Below, piece by piece: positions 24,273 through 34,109 of a stretch of 64,000 nucleotides of DNA (the stretch's first letter is position 1; every line of letters begins with the position of its first letter). A model generated the notes under the pieces. That model searched no databases and was not told where the DNA came from. It saw only the letters and a list, made by a program, of their open reading frames with translations. A program made the translations under genes and the position numbers. Origin of the DNA: Lactobacillus sp. ESL0684 (GTDB lineage Bacteria; Bacillota; Bacilli; Lactobacillales; Lactobacillaceae); assembly GCF_029392675.1 (NCBI RefSeq), contig NZ_CP113941.1:484001-548000 (forward strand), in the 5' to 3' direction.

Positions 24273-25772
24273 TTGGCAAAACAAAAAATTCGGGTAAGAT
24301 ACGCCCCAAGTCCAACGGGTCACTTACATATTGGTAATGCGCGAACAGCATTATTTAACTATTTGTTTGCGCGGCATAATAAGGGAACTTTTGTATTAAG
24401 AATTGAAGATACCGACCAAAAACGTAATGTTGAGGGTGGCGCCGCTTCTCAGATGGATAATTTACATTGGCTGGGAATTGATTGGGACGAGGGTCCTGAT
24501 AAGGGTGGCGATTACGGTCCTTATCGTCAATCTGAGCGTAAAGATCTTTATCAAAAATATGTGCAACAATTGCTTGATGAAGGTAAGGCTTATTATTCTT
24601 ATAAGACTTCTGAAGAATTAGACGAGCAGCGCGAAGAACAACGGGCTATGGGTGTAGCACCGCATTATACTTATGAATATGAAGGTATGACTGCTGATGA
24701 AATTAAACAGGCACAAGATGCGGCAGCAGCTAAGGGTTTAAAACCAGTTGTACGGATTCATATTCCCGAAATGGAAACTTATGCTTGGGAAGATATTGTC
24801 AAGGGTCACTTAAGTTTTGAATCAGATACAATTGGCGGCGATTTTGTTATCCAAAAACGTGATGGTATGCCAACCTATAATTTTGCCGTTGTTATCGACG
24901 ATCATTTAATGCAAATTACTCATGTATTGCGCGGGGATGACCACGTTTCTAACACTCCTAAGCAATTAGCTGTTTATGAAGCGTTTGGTTGGGAACCACC
25001 GAAATTCGGTCATATGACTTTGATTATTAATGCCGAAACTGGCAAAAAGCTATCTAAGCGTGATGAATCTGTCTTACAGTTCATTGAACAATATCGCGAC
25101 TTAGGCTATTTGCCAGATGCCATGTTTAACTTCATTACTTTGCTTGGCTGGTCGCCTGCTGGTGAAAGTGAAATCTTTAATCAACGGGATTTGATTAAAC
25201 AGTTTGATCCTGATCGCTTATCTAAGTCACCAGCCGCCTTTGACCAAAAGAAGTTGGAATGGATTAATAACCAATACATCAAGCATGCTGATCGTGACCA
25301 ATTGCTTGATCTGGCGCTGAACAATCTGCAAGAGGCAGAGCTAGTTGAAGCAGACCCTACACCTGAAAAGTTGGAATGGGTAAGGCAATTAGTCAATATT
25401 TATTCTGTGCAAATGTCATATACTAAGCAAATCGTGGATTTAGCGAAGATATTCTTTGCTTCTCCAAAAGAATTATCAGCTGAAGAACTTGATGAGTTCC
25501 GGCAAGATGAGGCGCGACCAGTTATTGAAGAGTTTAAACATCAGCTTGAATTACTGCCGCGTTTTACCGCAACACAGATTATGAATGCTGTGCAAGCAAC
25601 ACGTAAAGAGACTGGAGTTAAAGGACGTAAGTTATTTATGCCGATTCGGATTGCGACTACTAGATCAATGGTTGGACCTGGTGTTGGCGAAGCAATGGAA
25701 TTATTAGGTAAAAAACGAGTTATGGAGCACCTTGATCTGACTTTGCAACAGATGAGTGCGAATGGACTTTAA
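24273..25772 (+). CDS. gltX: Glutamyl-tRNA synthetase
   Basis: A 499-residue class I aminoacyl-tRNA synthetase that charges tRNA-Glu (and often tRNA-Gln before amidation). The start [16 protein letters not shown] includes the HIGH-like HLHIG (17-21), and KLSKR (259-263) is the KMSKS equivalent. TTG 24273 is preferred over TTG 24255, because GAAAGAGG lies at 24257-24264 and the [16 protein letters not shown] start is conserved. A terminator follows. Confidence 0.95.
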   Translation: MAKQKIRVRYAPSPTGHLHIGNARTALFNYLFARHNKGTFVLRIEDTDQKRNVEGGAASQMDNLHWLGIDWDEGPDKGGDYGPYRQSERKDLYQKYVQQLLDEGKAYYSYKTSEELDEQREEQRAMGVAPHYTYEYEGMTADEIKQAQDAAAAKGLKPVVRIHIPEMETYAWEDIVKGHLSFESDTIGGDFVIQKRDGMPTYNFAVVIDDHLMQITHVLRGDDHVSNTPKQLAVYEAFGWEPPKFGHMTLIINAETGKKLSKRDESVLQFIEQYRDLGYLPDAMFNFITLLGWSPAGESEIFNQRDLIKQFDPDRLSKSPAAFDQKKLEWINNQYIKHADRDQLLDLALNNLQEAELVEADPTPEKLEWVRQLVNIYSVQMSYTKQIVDLAKIFFASPKELSAEELDEFRQDEARPVIEEFKHQLELLPRFTATQIMNAVQATRKETGVKGRKLFMPIRIATTRSMVGPGVGEAMELLGKKRVMEHLDLTLQQMSANGL

Positions 25773-25781
25773 ATTAATGAG

Positions 25782-25816
25782 AAAGCATTATTGTGATTAA
25801 GCAGTAATGCTTTTTT
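25782..25816 (+). terminator. Rho-independent terminator after gltX
   Basis: AAAGCATTATTG, loop TGATTAAG and CAGTAATGCTTT form a 12-bp stem with one G.T pair, ending in T6. Confidence 0.88.
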
Positions 25817-25916
25817 AATGTTCTAATAATAATTTTATTTTTTGCTAGCTTTATCTGCTGCTTTCCCATATAATGTTGATAATTCAGTTGAAGATTTTAA
25901 GCATGAGGTGAAAATT

Positions 25917-27314
25917 ATGAAGCAGCAGGAGAATGATAAGTTAGGATTTATTGCAATTATCTTTTTGGCAATCAATTTAATTATTGGTTCGGGGATTTTT
26001 TTAACTCCCGGTACCGTTGTTAGGCAAGTCGGTAGTAAAGCATTATGGGTATATCTATTAGCAGCAGTCTTTGCCGCAGTTCTGGCACTGCCGTTTGCAG
26101 CTGCTTCTAAATATGTTAATAAGTCTGGTGCTTCTTATGCTTATGCTAAAGTAGCTTTTGGTAATAAGTTTGGCTTTTATATTGGAATTACTTGTTACTT
26201 TGCTAATAATGCCGTTTGGAGCACAGGGCTAGTTGGTGTTGTTAAGGCGGTTATTGCTTTACTTGGCGGTGAGGCAGATAATAGCTGGCTAATTACCATT
26301 GGCTTAGTGCTAATCATGTTGTTAGATACGGTAGTTAATTTATTTGGTCAAAAAATCACTAAATATGTTATGAACTTATCGACAATTTGTAAAACACTAG
26401 CTTTAGTGGTCATCATTGTTGCAGGTGGCTTTCTAATTTTTAAATCTGGTGCGAATTTTGATTTGAGTGCAGTTAATCGCATTAAAGAGGGTGGCAAAAA
26501 TATTGTGCCGGCAGTGACACTGAGCACTTTTATGATGGCGGTTGTTTCAGCTTTATATGCTTTTTCTGGGTTTGAAGCAGTGGCTTCAGGTGCAGAAGAT
26601 ATGGCCGATCCAGAAAAAAATTTGCCGAAAGCTATTCCATTAGCAGTAATTTTAATTGCCGTTATTTATATTGGCGTCTTAGCAGTTGCGATGATTTTAA
26701 ATCCAAGTGCTTTAATGAAGACTAATCAGGTAGTGGCACTTGCTGCAATTTTTGATAATCCGCTTTTAAGTGGCATTATTTTGAGTGGAGCAATTATTTC
26801 TATGCTGGGAATTAACTTTGCTTATAGCTTTAGTGCCCCACGTTTTTTAGAAGCAATGGCTAAAGAACATCAGTTATCACAAACACTAACTAAAAGAACC
26901 AAGAGGAACTTTCCTAGCCGTGCTTTCTATATTTCGGCCGTGATTGCAGTAGTAATTCCGATGGCGTTTCAATATGATTTAACTAATCTAGTTACCTTGG
27001 GTTCGATTGTGCGTTTTTTGGAATTTGCCATTGTGCCAGCAGCAGTCATTCAATTTTACCGTGGACGTGCTAAGCAGCCGACGATTGCTGCACACAAAAA
27101 TATTTGGACTGATTTAATTGCACCAATTTTTTCAATTTTGATTGTGATTTTTATGTTAATTGAATATAACTGGCGGGTGCAATTTGGCATAGTGGATAAT
27201 GGTCAAGTTGTCGGAGTAAATTGGTTTGCTGTTGCAACCATGATTTTTGGTTTTGTCATTTTGCCATTAATTATGTATTGGCTTTCAAGAAAGGAATGGG
27301 ATAATCTGAAGTAA
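25917..27314 (+). CDS. APC-family amino acid permease
   Basis: A 465-residue permease with about twelve membrane segments. The first reads LGFIAIIFLAINLIIGSGIFLTPGTVV, the conserved GSGIF substrate-binding bend of the APC superfamily. FSGFEAVASGAEDM at TM6 is the second conserved region. ATG 25917 follows GAGGTG at 25905-25910. A TATAAT lies at 25869-25874, so the upstream in-frame TTG at 25842 would precede the transcript start. Substrate not assignable. The ABC gene pair follows 41 bp later. Confidence 0.88.
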   Translation: MKQQENDKLGFIAIIFLAINLIIGSGIFLTPGTVVRQVGSKALWVYLLAAVFAAVLALPFAAASKYVNKSGASYAYAKVAFGNKFGFYIGITCYFANNAVWSTGLVGVVKAVIALLGGEADNSWLITIGLVLIMLLDTVVNLFGQKITKYVMNLSTICKTLALVVIIVAGGFLIFKSGANFDLSAVNRIKEGGKNIVPAVTLSTFMMAVVSALYAFSGFEAVASGAEDMADPEKNLPKAIPLAVILIAVIYIGVLAVAMILNPSALMKTNQVVALAAIFDNPLLSGIILSGAIISMLGINFAYSFSAPRFLEAMAKEHQLSQTLTKRTKRNFPSRAFYISAVIAVVIPMAFQYDLTNLVTLGSIVRFLEFAIVPAAVIQFYRGRAKQPTIAAHKNIWTDLIAPIFSILIVIFMLIEYNWRVQFGIVDNGQVVGVNWFAVATMIFGFVILPLIMYWLSRKEWDNLK

Positions 27315-27355
27315 AGAATTTATAAGTGGGAGTTTATTTTTTTAAAGGGGAAATT

Positions 27356-28246
27356 ATGTTAAAAATTGACCAGGTTAGTAAGAATTATGGCGAAATAGCG
27401 GCCCTCAAGCAGGTTAGCTTTACTGTAAAACCGGGAGAAATTCTGGGGCTAATTGGAAAAAACGGTGCAGGTAAGTCGACCTTATTTCATAGTATTTTAC
27501 GTTTGATTAAGTTTCAAGGGAGTATTACTTGGAACGGTCAGCCGATTACGGCGCAGATGTTTGATGAAATTGGTTATTTGCCAGAAGAACGTAGTTTGTT
27601 GCCTAATTTGACTGTTGGACGACAAATTTCATACTTGGCTAAGTTGAAAGATTTCAAGGCTAGTAATGAATTAATCGATCAGTGGTTAGCTCGTTTTGAA
27701 GTTAAGGGAAATAGACAGACTAAGATAAAGTCATTGTCTAAAGGTAATCAACAAAAAGTGCAATTAATCTGCACTTTAATTCATAAGCCAAAATTGATTA
27801 TTTTAGATGAACCATTTAGTGGATTAGATCCAGTTAATGCAGGATTACTTAAAACGGCAATTATAGCAGCTAAGCAACATGGCGCAGCAATTATTTTTTC
27901 TAGTCACAATATGGCTAACGTTGAAGCTGTCTGTGACAAGTTAGTAATGTTTAATTTGGGACAGATTGTTTTAGCGGGTAGCACACAGTCGGTGCGGGCC
28001 CAATTTGGCAAGGTGAATTTATTTATTACGACAGATTGGTCTGAGCAGCAGCTACAAAAACTTCAAGGAGTTGATGAAGTAATACGACGCAATTTGCGAC
28101 AGTATTTACTTAAGTTACGTGATGAGACTTTTGGACCAGCAATTTTTAAGCAATTAACTAATGGCAATTATATTGAAGAATTTAGTCAGCAGCCGCCTAG
28201 TCTAGCAGAAATTTTTCGCATGAAAGCTGGTGCAGCTAATGCGTAA
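27356..28246 (+). CDS. ABC transporter ATP-binding protein (NatA/YhaQ-like)
   Basis: A 296-residue ATPase. Walker A GKNGAGKST (34-42), a variant signature LSKGNQQK, Walker B LIILDEPFSGLDP and an H-loop in IIFSSHN. LSKGN signatures and the C-terminal extension (about 215-296) are typical of the NatA/YhaQ group, which works with ABC-2 type permeases to export sodium or other ions. AAAGGGG at 27344-27350 supports ATG 27356. The permease start lies inside its 3' end. Confidence 0.88.
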   Translation: MLKIDQVSKNYGEIAALKQVSFTVKPGEILGLIGKNGAGKSTLFHSILRLIKFQGSITWNGQPITAQMFDEIGYLPEERSLLPNLTVGRQISYLAKLKDFKASNELIDQWLARFEVKGNRQTKIKSLSKGNQQKVQLICTLIHKPKLIILDEPFSGLDPVNAGLLKTAIIAAKQHGAAIIFSSHNMANVEAVCDKLVMFNLGQIVLAGSTQSVRAQFGKVNLFITTDWSEQQLQKLQGVDEVIRRNLRQYLLKLRDETFGPAIFKQLTNGNYIEEFSQQPPSLAEIFRMKAGAANA

Positions 28247-29453
28247 ATTATGGACGATTATTAGTGAAACCTATGGCCGACAAGTTAAATCTTGGAGTTT
28301 TTTGTTACTAGTTTTAGGACCATTTTTGCTGTTAGCAGTTAGTCTTGGTGCAGGCTATCTTGCAGCTGTTAACAGTGGGGAATTGACGAAACCAAAAATA
28401 GCAGTAATTAGTTCACAAGCAGATTTGCGGCAAAATTATGCTGCGCAAAGTAAAGTTAAGATTGAGCAATCAATTACTACGCAAGCTGCGGCAAAAAAAG
28501 CAGTTAAGCAAGATCAAATTAAGGGTTACTTACTTTTAACTAATACTCATGGCAAATTAGAGGCCACTTTTTATCATGGTGATAATGCCAATACGCCTAA
28601 AAAAGCTGATATTAATGCAACTTTAATTCAATTGCAAAGTAGCCTGAATATTCGTCAAGGGCACCTAACTAGTCAACAATTGCAGGCTTTGCAAGTGCAA
28701 CCAAATTTAAAAACTGTTAGTTTGAATAATTCTAGTAATAATGATGATGTACGTTATATTACAATTATGGTTGTTTTGATTATTATTTATATGATTGTTT
28801 TAACTTATGCGTCAATTATTACCCAGGAAATAGCTGGTGATAAAAGTCATAAAATAATTGAAGTGATCTTTTCGAGTACCACGCCCGGAGTGTATGTCTG
28901 CGGCAAAATTATTGCCTTACTATTGATGATTGTGACACAACTAGTTGCTTATGTCTTAATGGCTTTAGCTGCTTTAGCCATTGCCCAAACTATTCCGACG
29001 ACCCAAAATTGGCTGGCTGCTAATCAGCCAGTTTTAGGAGAAATTTTACATAATTTTACGGGTTCAATCGTGTTGTATATTGTGCTGGGAGTAGTTGCCT
29101 ATACTGTCTTATCAGCTTATTTTGGCGCATTGGTCAAAAGCAGTGATAATGCTGCTAAAGCTGCACAACCAGCATCAATGTTAGCAATAGCCGGTTTTTT
29201 AATAGCAATAACTTTTATCAATCAGCCGCAAAACATTTTGGTTAAAATCTTGTCGTATGTTCCTTTATTTTCATCATATCTGATGCCAGTGAGAATGTTT
29301 GCGGACAAGGTTAATTCGTGGGAAGTGTTGGTATCCTTGTTGCTATTGTTAGTCACGATTTGCGGTTTCCTATGGTATCTTTGCCGAGTGTACGGCAAGT
29401 TGATGTTACAAAAAGAAACACCTAAGTGGCGTTTTTCTTTCTTTAAGAAGTAG
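28239..29453 (+). CDS. ABC-2 type permease (NatB/YhaP-like)
   Basis: A 404-residue membrane partner of the preceding ATPase. One N-terminal helix (FLLLVLGPFLLLAVSLGAGYL) is followed by a roughly 140-residue extracytoplasmic domain, then five or six helices from residue 170 on. This is the ABC2_membrane_3 layout of NatB/YhaP. The ITQEIAGDKSHKIIEVIFSS segment after the second helix is the conserved EK-K/R-motif cytosolic coupling region. ATG 28239 overlaps the ATPase stop by 8 bases; GTG 28230 is an alternative. Exported substrate is inferred, not proven. Confidence 0.85.
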   Translation: MRKLWTIISETYGRQVKSWSFLLLVLGPFLLLAVSLGAGYLAAVNSGELTKPKIAVISSQADLRQNYAAQSKVKIEQSITTQAAAKKAVKQDQIKGYLLLTNTHGKLEATFYHGDNANTPKKADINATLIQLQSSLNIRQGHLTSQQLQALQVQPNLKTVSLNNSSNNDDVRYITIMVVLIIIYMIVLTYASIITQEIAGDKSHKIIEVIFSSTTPGVYVCGKIIALLLMIVTQLVAYVLMALAALAIAQTIPTTQNWLAANQPVLGEILHNFTGSIVLYIVLGVVAYTVLSAYFGALVKSSDNAAKAAQPASMLAIAGFLIAITFINQPQNILVKILSYVPLFSSYLMPVRMFADKVNSWEVLVSLLLLLVTICGFLWYLCRVYGKLMLQKETPKWRFSFFKK

Positions 29454-29490
29454 TAGAAATATAAAATCTCCTCTTAAGTAAGATAGTGAT

Positions 29491-29601
29491 CTGAACTCCG
29501 AAATTAGGACAATCCAATTTCAGAGTTTTATTATGTCCAAATTATCTAAACAAGATAAAATCGATATTTATAATTTATGGAAAATTTTTCATTACTTCTA
29601 G
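29491..29601 (+). pseudogene. Decayed insertion-sequence end with start of an IS3-like orfA
   Basis: An inverted-repeat hairpin (AACTCCGAAATTAGGA with TCCAATTTCAGAGTT) is followed by ATG 29533 and 22 codons reading MSKLSKQDKIDIYNLWKIF before a stop. That N-terminus resembles the helix-turn-helix start of lactobacillar IS3-type orfA proteins. No further transposase sequence remains. A related but more decayed copy lies at 49223-49290. The hairpin is 41 bp after the NatB-like gene and probably acts as its terminator. Confidence 0.55.
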
Positions 29602-29669
29602 ATTAATATCACTTTAGCGTAAAAATAAAAATAAAATAAGACTTGTCAATTTATTTTTAAAAAAAGTAA

Positions 29670-29698
29670 TTGACAAGCAGAAAGATTAGCCTTATGAT
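29670..29698 (+). promoter_or_regulatory. Promoter of the T-box operon with inverted-repeat operator
   Basis: A near-ideal promoter: TTGACA (29670-29675), 17-base spacer, TATGAT (29693-29698). The -35 box is inside the right arm of a perfect 10-bp inverted repeat, CTTGTCAATT (29642-29651) and AATTGACAAG (29668-29677), spacer 16. The repeat suggests a DNA-binding regulator in addition to the T-box. Confidence 0.75.
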
Positions 29699-29724
29699 TT
29701 ACGTTAAATAAAAATGATAAAAAA

Positions 29725-29997
29725 ATAAAAGCAAAGAAAAAGTAAGTAAGAAGTAATAATTGCTTAGCGAACCTGGTCTAGTGCAAGCAGGTGTAACTGT
29801 TACTAACTGAAAATCACTTTTGAGCTGCAAGCTGAAAACTAGTAAGTATTGCCGGGATGCATCCGTTATTTTCGCAGCAAATCGCAGCTTAGTCTGCCGT
29901 TTGTGGAAAGAGGCTTTTTATTAAAAAGCAAAATTAGGTGGTACCGCGCTAGTAGCGTCCTATTTAAGATTTATTCTTAAATAGGACGCTTTTTTTA
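29725..29997 (+). promoter_or_regulatory. T-box riboswitch, isoleucine (ATC) specifier
   Basis: The canonical T-box AGGTGGTACCGCG lies at 29936-29948. It is followed by a terminator stem GCGTCCTATTTAAG (29955-29968) with CTTAAATAGGACGC (29976-29989) and T8. In stem I the AGTA (5') and GAA (3') loop-E motif frames the specifier: GAAAATCACTTTTGAGC aligns with the GAA-codon-A-CUUC-GAGC block of the well-studied glycine T-box. That places ATC (29813-29815), an Ile codon, as specifier. Uncharged tRNA-Ile would favour antitermination and turn on the downstream peptidase and peptide-binding genes. The specifier call is by alignment from memory. Confidence 0.85.
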
Positions 29998-30023
29998 TCA
30001 AAAAAATAAAGGAGTAGAACAAA

Positions 30024-30917
30024 ATGACAGGAAGCAAAATTGTAACATTAACTAATGGATTTCATTTATTTACCCGGACTGTGGGCAGTGGCAAAATCAA
30101 ATTATTATGTGTCCATGGTGGACCAGGTAGTAATCATGAGGAATTTGAAAACTTTGGTGATGAATTAGCTAATTACGGCGTTGAGGTTTCAATGTATGAC
30201 CAACTAGGCTCATTTTATTCCGATCAACCTGATTTTTCTGATCCAGCTAATCAAAAATATTTGACCATCGATTATTATTTATCAGAATTAGAAGAAGTCA
30301 GACAAAAGCTGGGCTTGGATAATTTTTATTTACTAGGTCATTCATGGGGTGGATTATTGGCCCAAGAGTATGCCTTAAAATATGGTCAACATCTTAAAGG
30401 GCTAGTAATTATGAGCATGATTGACAATATTCCAGAGTACATTACAAATATTAATCGTTTGCGCGATGAAATGTTTTCAGAGTTTGAAGTTAATTATATG
30501 AAAGAAGTTGAAGCGGAAAATCGTTTTGACGATCCAAAATATAATGAATTGGTTGCTAAGCTCTATCAAGTTTATGTTATGCGCCATCCAGAAAATGCTG
30601 GACATCATACCGTATCGACTAATGCCACGCCAGTTTACAATTATTTCCAGGGAAATAATGAGTTTGTGATGACTGGAACCTTGAAAGATTGGGATCGCCG
30701 CAGCGATACACACAAGATTACTAATAAAACGCTATTGACCTTTGGCGATCACGATACAATGCCGTTAGCTGTTGCGCAGCGCATGCATCAAGAGATGCCA
30801 AACTCGCGCTTAGTATTGACACCTGATGGTGGCCATTGTCACAGCAGTGATAATCCTAAGGCATTCTTCCAGACTTTAGGAGAATTTTTAACAGATGTAG
30901 AAACGGACCGATTTTGA
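30024..30917 (+). CDS. pip: Proline iminopeptidase (alpha/beta hydrolase, S33)
   Basis: A 297-residue serine peptidase that removes N-terminal proline from peptides. The oxyanion region HGGPGSNHE (31-39) and nucleophile GHSWGG (S107) are followed by the acid in TFGDHDTMP and the His in PDGGHCH. Length matches lactobacillar PepI (about 294). GGAG at 30011-30014 precedes the ATG. It is first in the T-box operon, 13 bp before the peptide-binding lipoprotein gene. Confidence 0.93.
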   Translation: MTGSKIVTLTNGFHLFTRTVGSGKIKLLCVHGGPGSNHEEFENFGDELANYGVEVSMYDQLGSFYSDQPDFSDPANQKYLTIDYYLSELEEVRQKLGLDNFYLLGHSWGGLLAQEYALKYGQHLKGLVIMSMIDNIPEYITNINRLRDEMFSEFEVNYMKEVEAENRFDDPKYNELVAKLYQVYVMRHPENAGHHTVSTNATPVYNYFQGNNEFVMTGTLKDWDRRSDTHKITNKTLLTFGDHDTMPLAVAQRMHQEMPNSRLVLTPDGGHCHSSDNPKAFFQTLGEFLTDVETDRF

Positions 30918-30930
30918 GGAGAATTAACTG

Positions 30931-32553
30931 ATGAAGTATAAATTTTTATTGACATTACTAGCTAGTTCAGCAGTTTTATTAGCTGGTTGTGGACATGAAC
31001 AGCAATCAAGTACTAGTGCTAAGCCTGCTCAAAAGCTGACATTAATGCAGACTAGTGATTTATTATCACTAGATACTTCTGAACATGCAGATTTGCCAAC
31101 TTGGAATACCTTAGAGAATTCAATGGAGGGGCTTTATAAAGCAAATAGTCAGCACGAGCCAGCTCCTGCAATGGCAACTAAAGTAGTTAAACCAACTAAT
31201 CATGGCTTAACCTACACTTTTAATTTACGCAAAGATGCAAAATGGAGTAACGGTGAGCCAGTTAGTGCTAAGGATTTCGTTGCTTCTTGGCGGCGGTCAG
31301 TTTCACCTAAGTCCAAATCAGGCTACAATTATATTTTTTCTGGAGTAAAGAATGCCGATGACATTACTGCTGGCAAGAAACCTGTTAGCAGCTTGGGAGT
31401 GTCTGCACTTGATGATCATACTTTACGAGTACAATTGGAACACCCAATGCCATATTTTGATAAGATGATGGTGATGCCAGCGTTTTTCCCAGAGAATCGC
31501 ACGGCTTTAAGGAAATTTAAAACTAAGTATGGTACCAAGTCAAAGTATCTCTATTATAATGGTGCCTTTAAGGTTACTAAGTGGGATGGGTCAAATGATA
31601 GTTGGGTATTAAAGCCAAACAAATATTACTATGCTAAGAAAAAAGTGCATTTAACTAGTTTAAAGTATTTAGTTGTTAAGGATGCTAATACTGCACATGA
31701 ATTATTTGAACGTAACAAGTTAGATGATGCAACCATTACTGGTGTGACAGCAAAAGAATTGCAAGGCGACAAAAATATTGTCCATGAACGTAAAGCCGGC
31801 AATTATTATTTGCGGGTTAACTTGCGCGGTGGGCAACCTTTAACTAATCAAAAGATGCGTCAGGCAATTAGCCTAGTGCTAGATCGCAAGGCGCTAACTA
31901 AAAATGTGTTGGCAGATGGTTCACTGCCAGCTTATACTTATACTGCTAAAGATTTGGCTAATGATCCTACTAGTAACAAGGATTTCGCTACAGAAACCAC
32001 ACCTAAGGACAAATACAATGTTGCTAAGGCTAAAAAGCTTTGGCAAGCAGGGCTAAAAGAAAGCCATTTAAGTAAGACAGTTAATTTAGAACTACTAGGT
32101 GATGATCAAACGATTACTAAGAATGTTGCACAATTTTTGCAAGATTCGCTTGAGAAGCATTTACCTAAAGTTAAGGTAGAAATCCGCAATATACCTGAAA
32201 AGGCGGTATCTAGTGAAACTAGTAATGGTAAGTTCTCATTGGGACAAACATTGTGGCTTGCTGATTATTCTGATCCAATTAGTTTTATGGATATTTTGAG
32301 TAGCAGTAATCCGCAAAATAAGGGTAAATACCATAATCAAAAATTTGATAAACTTTACCATGCTGCTAGTCTTGCCAGTGAACCAAAAGTTTATTGGTCA
32401 AAATTACGCCAGATGCAGCAGCAATTAAACCAAACTATGCCAGTTATTCCACTATATCAAATGGTTGAAAGCCACCTTGTTAATCCTAAACTAAAGGGTG
32501 TCTTGCGCCATCCAGTTGGTGAAGACGACTACACAAGAGCATATTTCCAATAA
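30931..32553 (+). CDS. Peptide ABC transporter substrate-binding lipoprotein (OppA/DppE-like)
   Basis: A 540-residue SBP family 5 protein. The lipoprotein signal ends in LLAGC (C20), so it is anchored outside the membrane. The family pattern GLTYTFNLRKDAKWSNGEPVSAKDFVASWRR is plain. It binds oligopeptides for an Opp-type importer whose permease and ATPase genes are not in this window. Its place after pip under an isoleucine T-box suggests peptide capture when isoleucine is short. A terminator follows. Confidence 0.92.
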   Translation: MKYKFLLTLLASSAVLLAGCGHEQQSSTSAKPAQKLTLMQTSDLLSLDTSEHADLPTWNTLENSMEGLYKANSQHEPAPAMATKVVKPTNHGLTYTFNLRKDAKWSNGEPVSAKDFVASWRRSVSPKSKSGYNYIFSGVKNADDITAGKKPVSSLGVSALDDHTLRVQLEHPMPYFDKMMVMPAFFPENRTALRKFKTKYGTKSKYLYYNGAFKVTKWDGSNDSWVLKPNKYYYAKKKVHLTSLKYLVVKDANTAHELFERNKLDDATITGVTAKELQGDKNIVHERKAGNYYLRVNLRGGQPLTNQKMRQAISLVLDRKALTKNVLADGSLPAYTYTAKDLANDPTSNKDFATETTPKDKYNVAKAKKLWQAGLKESHLSKTVNLELLGDDQTITKNVAQFLQDSLEKHLPKVKVEIRNIPEKAVSSETSNGKFSLGQTLWLADYSDPISFMDILSSSNPQNKGKYHNQKFDKLYHAASLASEPKVYWSKLRQMQQQLNQTMPVIPLYQMVESHLVNPKLKGVLRHPVGEDDYTRAYFQ

Positions 32554-32561
32554 TTTTTTAT

Positions 32562-32598
32562 AATAGCAATGTCGCTAAGGAGCAGCATTGCTATTTTT
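32562..32598 (+). terminator. Rho-independent terminator after the oppA-like gene
   Basis: AATAGCAATG pairs with CATTGCTATT (10 bp), enclosing a GTCGCTAAGGAGCAG loop, and ends in T5. Confidence 0.85.
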
Positions 32599-32687
32599 GT
32601 GGTTAATTTTATTGTCCAATAGTGTTTGCAAACCATAATTCTGCTAAAATAGGAAATAGTTATATTTAAGGAAGAGGCAAACTGGCC

Positions 32688-34109
32688 ATGAAGATTTATA
32701 ATACTTTGACCAAGCAAAAAGAAGAATTTAAGCCAATTAAACCGGGGCAAATTTCGATGTATGTTTGTGGCCCGACTGTCTACAATTACATTCATATTGG
32801 CAATGCCCGCAGTGTTGTTGCTTTTGACACTATTAGACGTTATTTTGAATATCAGGGCTATCAGGTGAATTATGTTTCAAATTTTACTGATGTTGATGAT
32901 AAGATGATTAATGAAGCACAAACTGAAGAAACGACGGTACCTAAGCTAGCTGAGCGTTATATTGCGGCTTATTTAGCTGATACTAAAGCACTAAATGTTG
33001 AGCCAGCAACTTTGCATCCGCGTGCAACTGAAGAAATACCAGCGATTATTGCCTTTATTCAGAAGTTAATTGCTAAAGGATATGCATATGAAAGTCATGG
33101 TGACGTTTATTATCGTACCAAAAAATTTGAAAATTATGGTCAACTAAGTAGTCAAAATATTGCAGAGCTTGAAGAAGGCGCTTCGCAACACACTAATGTC
33201 CGTGAGCAAGAGCGTAAGGAAGACCCAATTGACTTTGCCTTGTGGAAAGCACAAAAAGCTCCTGATGAAATTGCGTGGAATTCTCCTTGGGGCTTGGGCC
33301 GTCCCGGTTGGCATGTGGAATGCTCTGTTATGGCTACTAAATATTTGGGTGAAACCATTGATATCCATGGTGGTGGTCAAGACTTGGAATTTCCACATCA
33401 TGAAAATGAGATCGCTCAAAGTGAAGCTGCAACTGGCAAGCAATTTGTCCACTATTGGCTCCATAATGGCTTTGTAACGGTGGGTAATCAGCAAGAAAAA
33501 ATGTCTAAGTCACTGCATAATTTTGTGACTGTTCATGACTTACTGCAAGATGTTGATGCACAGGTGTTGCGCTTCTTTATGGCTAGCGTGCAGTATCGCA
33601 AGCAGATTAATTATTCGGCTAAAAATTTAGAGCAGGCACAGATTATCTTGCAGCGCTTTAAGAACACCTTGACTAATTTGGCTTATCGATTAACTGATAA
33701 TACGTCAAGCCAACCAGCAAAGCAACTTGAACAAGCTTTAGCTGAGACTAAACAAAAATTTGATTCCGCAATGAACGATGACTTTAATGTGCAAAATGCT
33801 CTAGCGGCAATTTATGATTTTTTACCAATAATTAATGCACATCTTAGTGAAGCTGAGGTGGATAAACCAGTCTTAAAACAAGTACAACAAGCATTAACCA
33901 CTTGGTTAGCAATTTTTGGAATTGATACGTCAAATTTAATTGCCAAGGAAGCTGATGATGACAAACAAGTTGCTGAATTAATTGCTAAGCGCGAGCAAGC
34001 AAGACAGAATAAAGACTGGGCATTAAGCGACCAGATCCGTGACCAATTAAAGCAAATGGGAATAACTATTCAAGATACTGCTCAAGGAACGAGGTGGAGT
34101 CGTGACTAA
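32688..34109 (+). CDS. cysS: Cysteinyl-tRNA synthetase
   Basis: A 473-residue class I synthetase. The start [16 protein letters not shown] and the HIGH motif YNYIHIGNA come with the zinc ligand region VCGPTVYNY. The KMSKS motif is [10 protein letters not shown]. The C-terminal DALR region follows. A possible extended -10 (TGCTAAAAT, 32642-32650) lies 38 bp upstream. Its stop overlaps the mrnC start by 8 bases, giving cysS-mrnC-rlmB, the common Firmicutes order. Confidence 0.96.
   Translation: MKIYNTLTKQKEEFKPIKPGQISMYVCGPTVYNYIHIGNARSVVAFDTIRRYFEYQGYQVNYVSNFTDVDDKMINEAQTEETTVPKLAERYIAAYLADTKALNVEPATLHPRATEEIPAIIAFIQKLIAKGYAYESHGDVYYRTKKFENYGQLSSQNIAELEEGASQHTNVREQERKEDPIDFALWKAQKAPDEIAWNSPWGLGRPGWHVECSVMATKYLGETIDIHGGGQDLEFPHHENEIAQSEAATGKQFVHYWLHNGFVTVGNQQEKMSKSLHNFVTVHDLLQDVDAQVLRFFMASVQYRKQINYSAKNLEQAQIILQRFKNTLTNLAYRLTDNTSSQPAKQLEQALAETKQKFDSAMNDDFNVQNALAAIYDFLPIINAHLSEAEVDKPVLKQVQQALTTWLAIFGIDTSNLIAKEADDDKQVAELIAKREQARQNKDWALSDQIRDQLKQMGITIQDTAQGTRWSRD

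Noticed and set aside
33144-33494. Overlapping ORFs of 68-116 codons on both strands within cysS
   Set aside because: They lie fully inside a conserved gene, have no RBS and no recognisable protein sequence; they are shadows of cysS coding.
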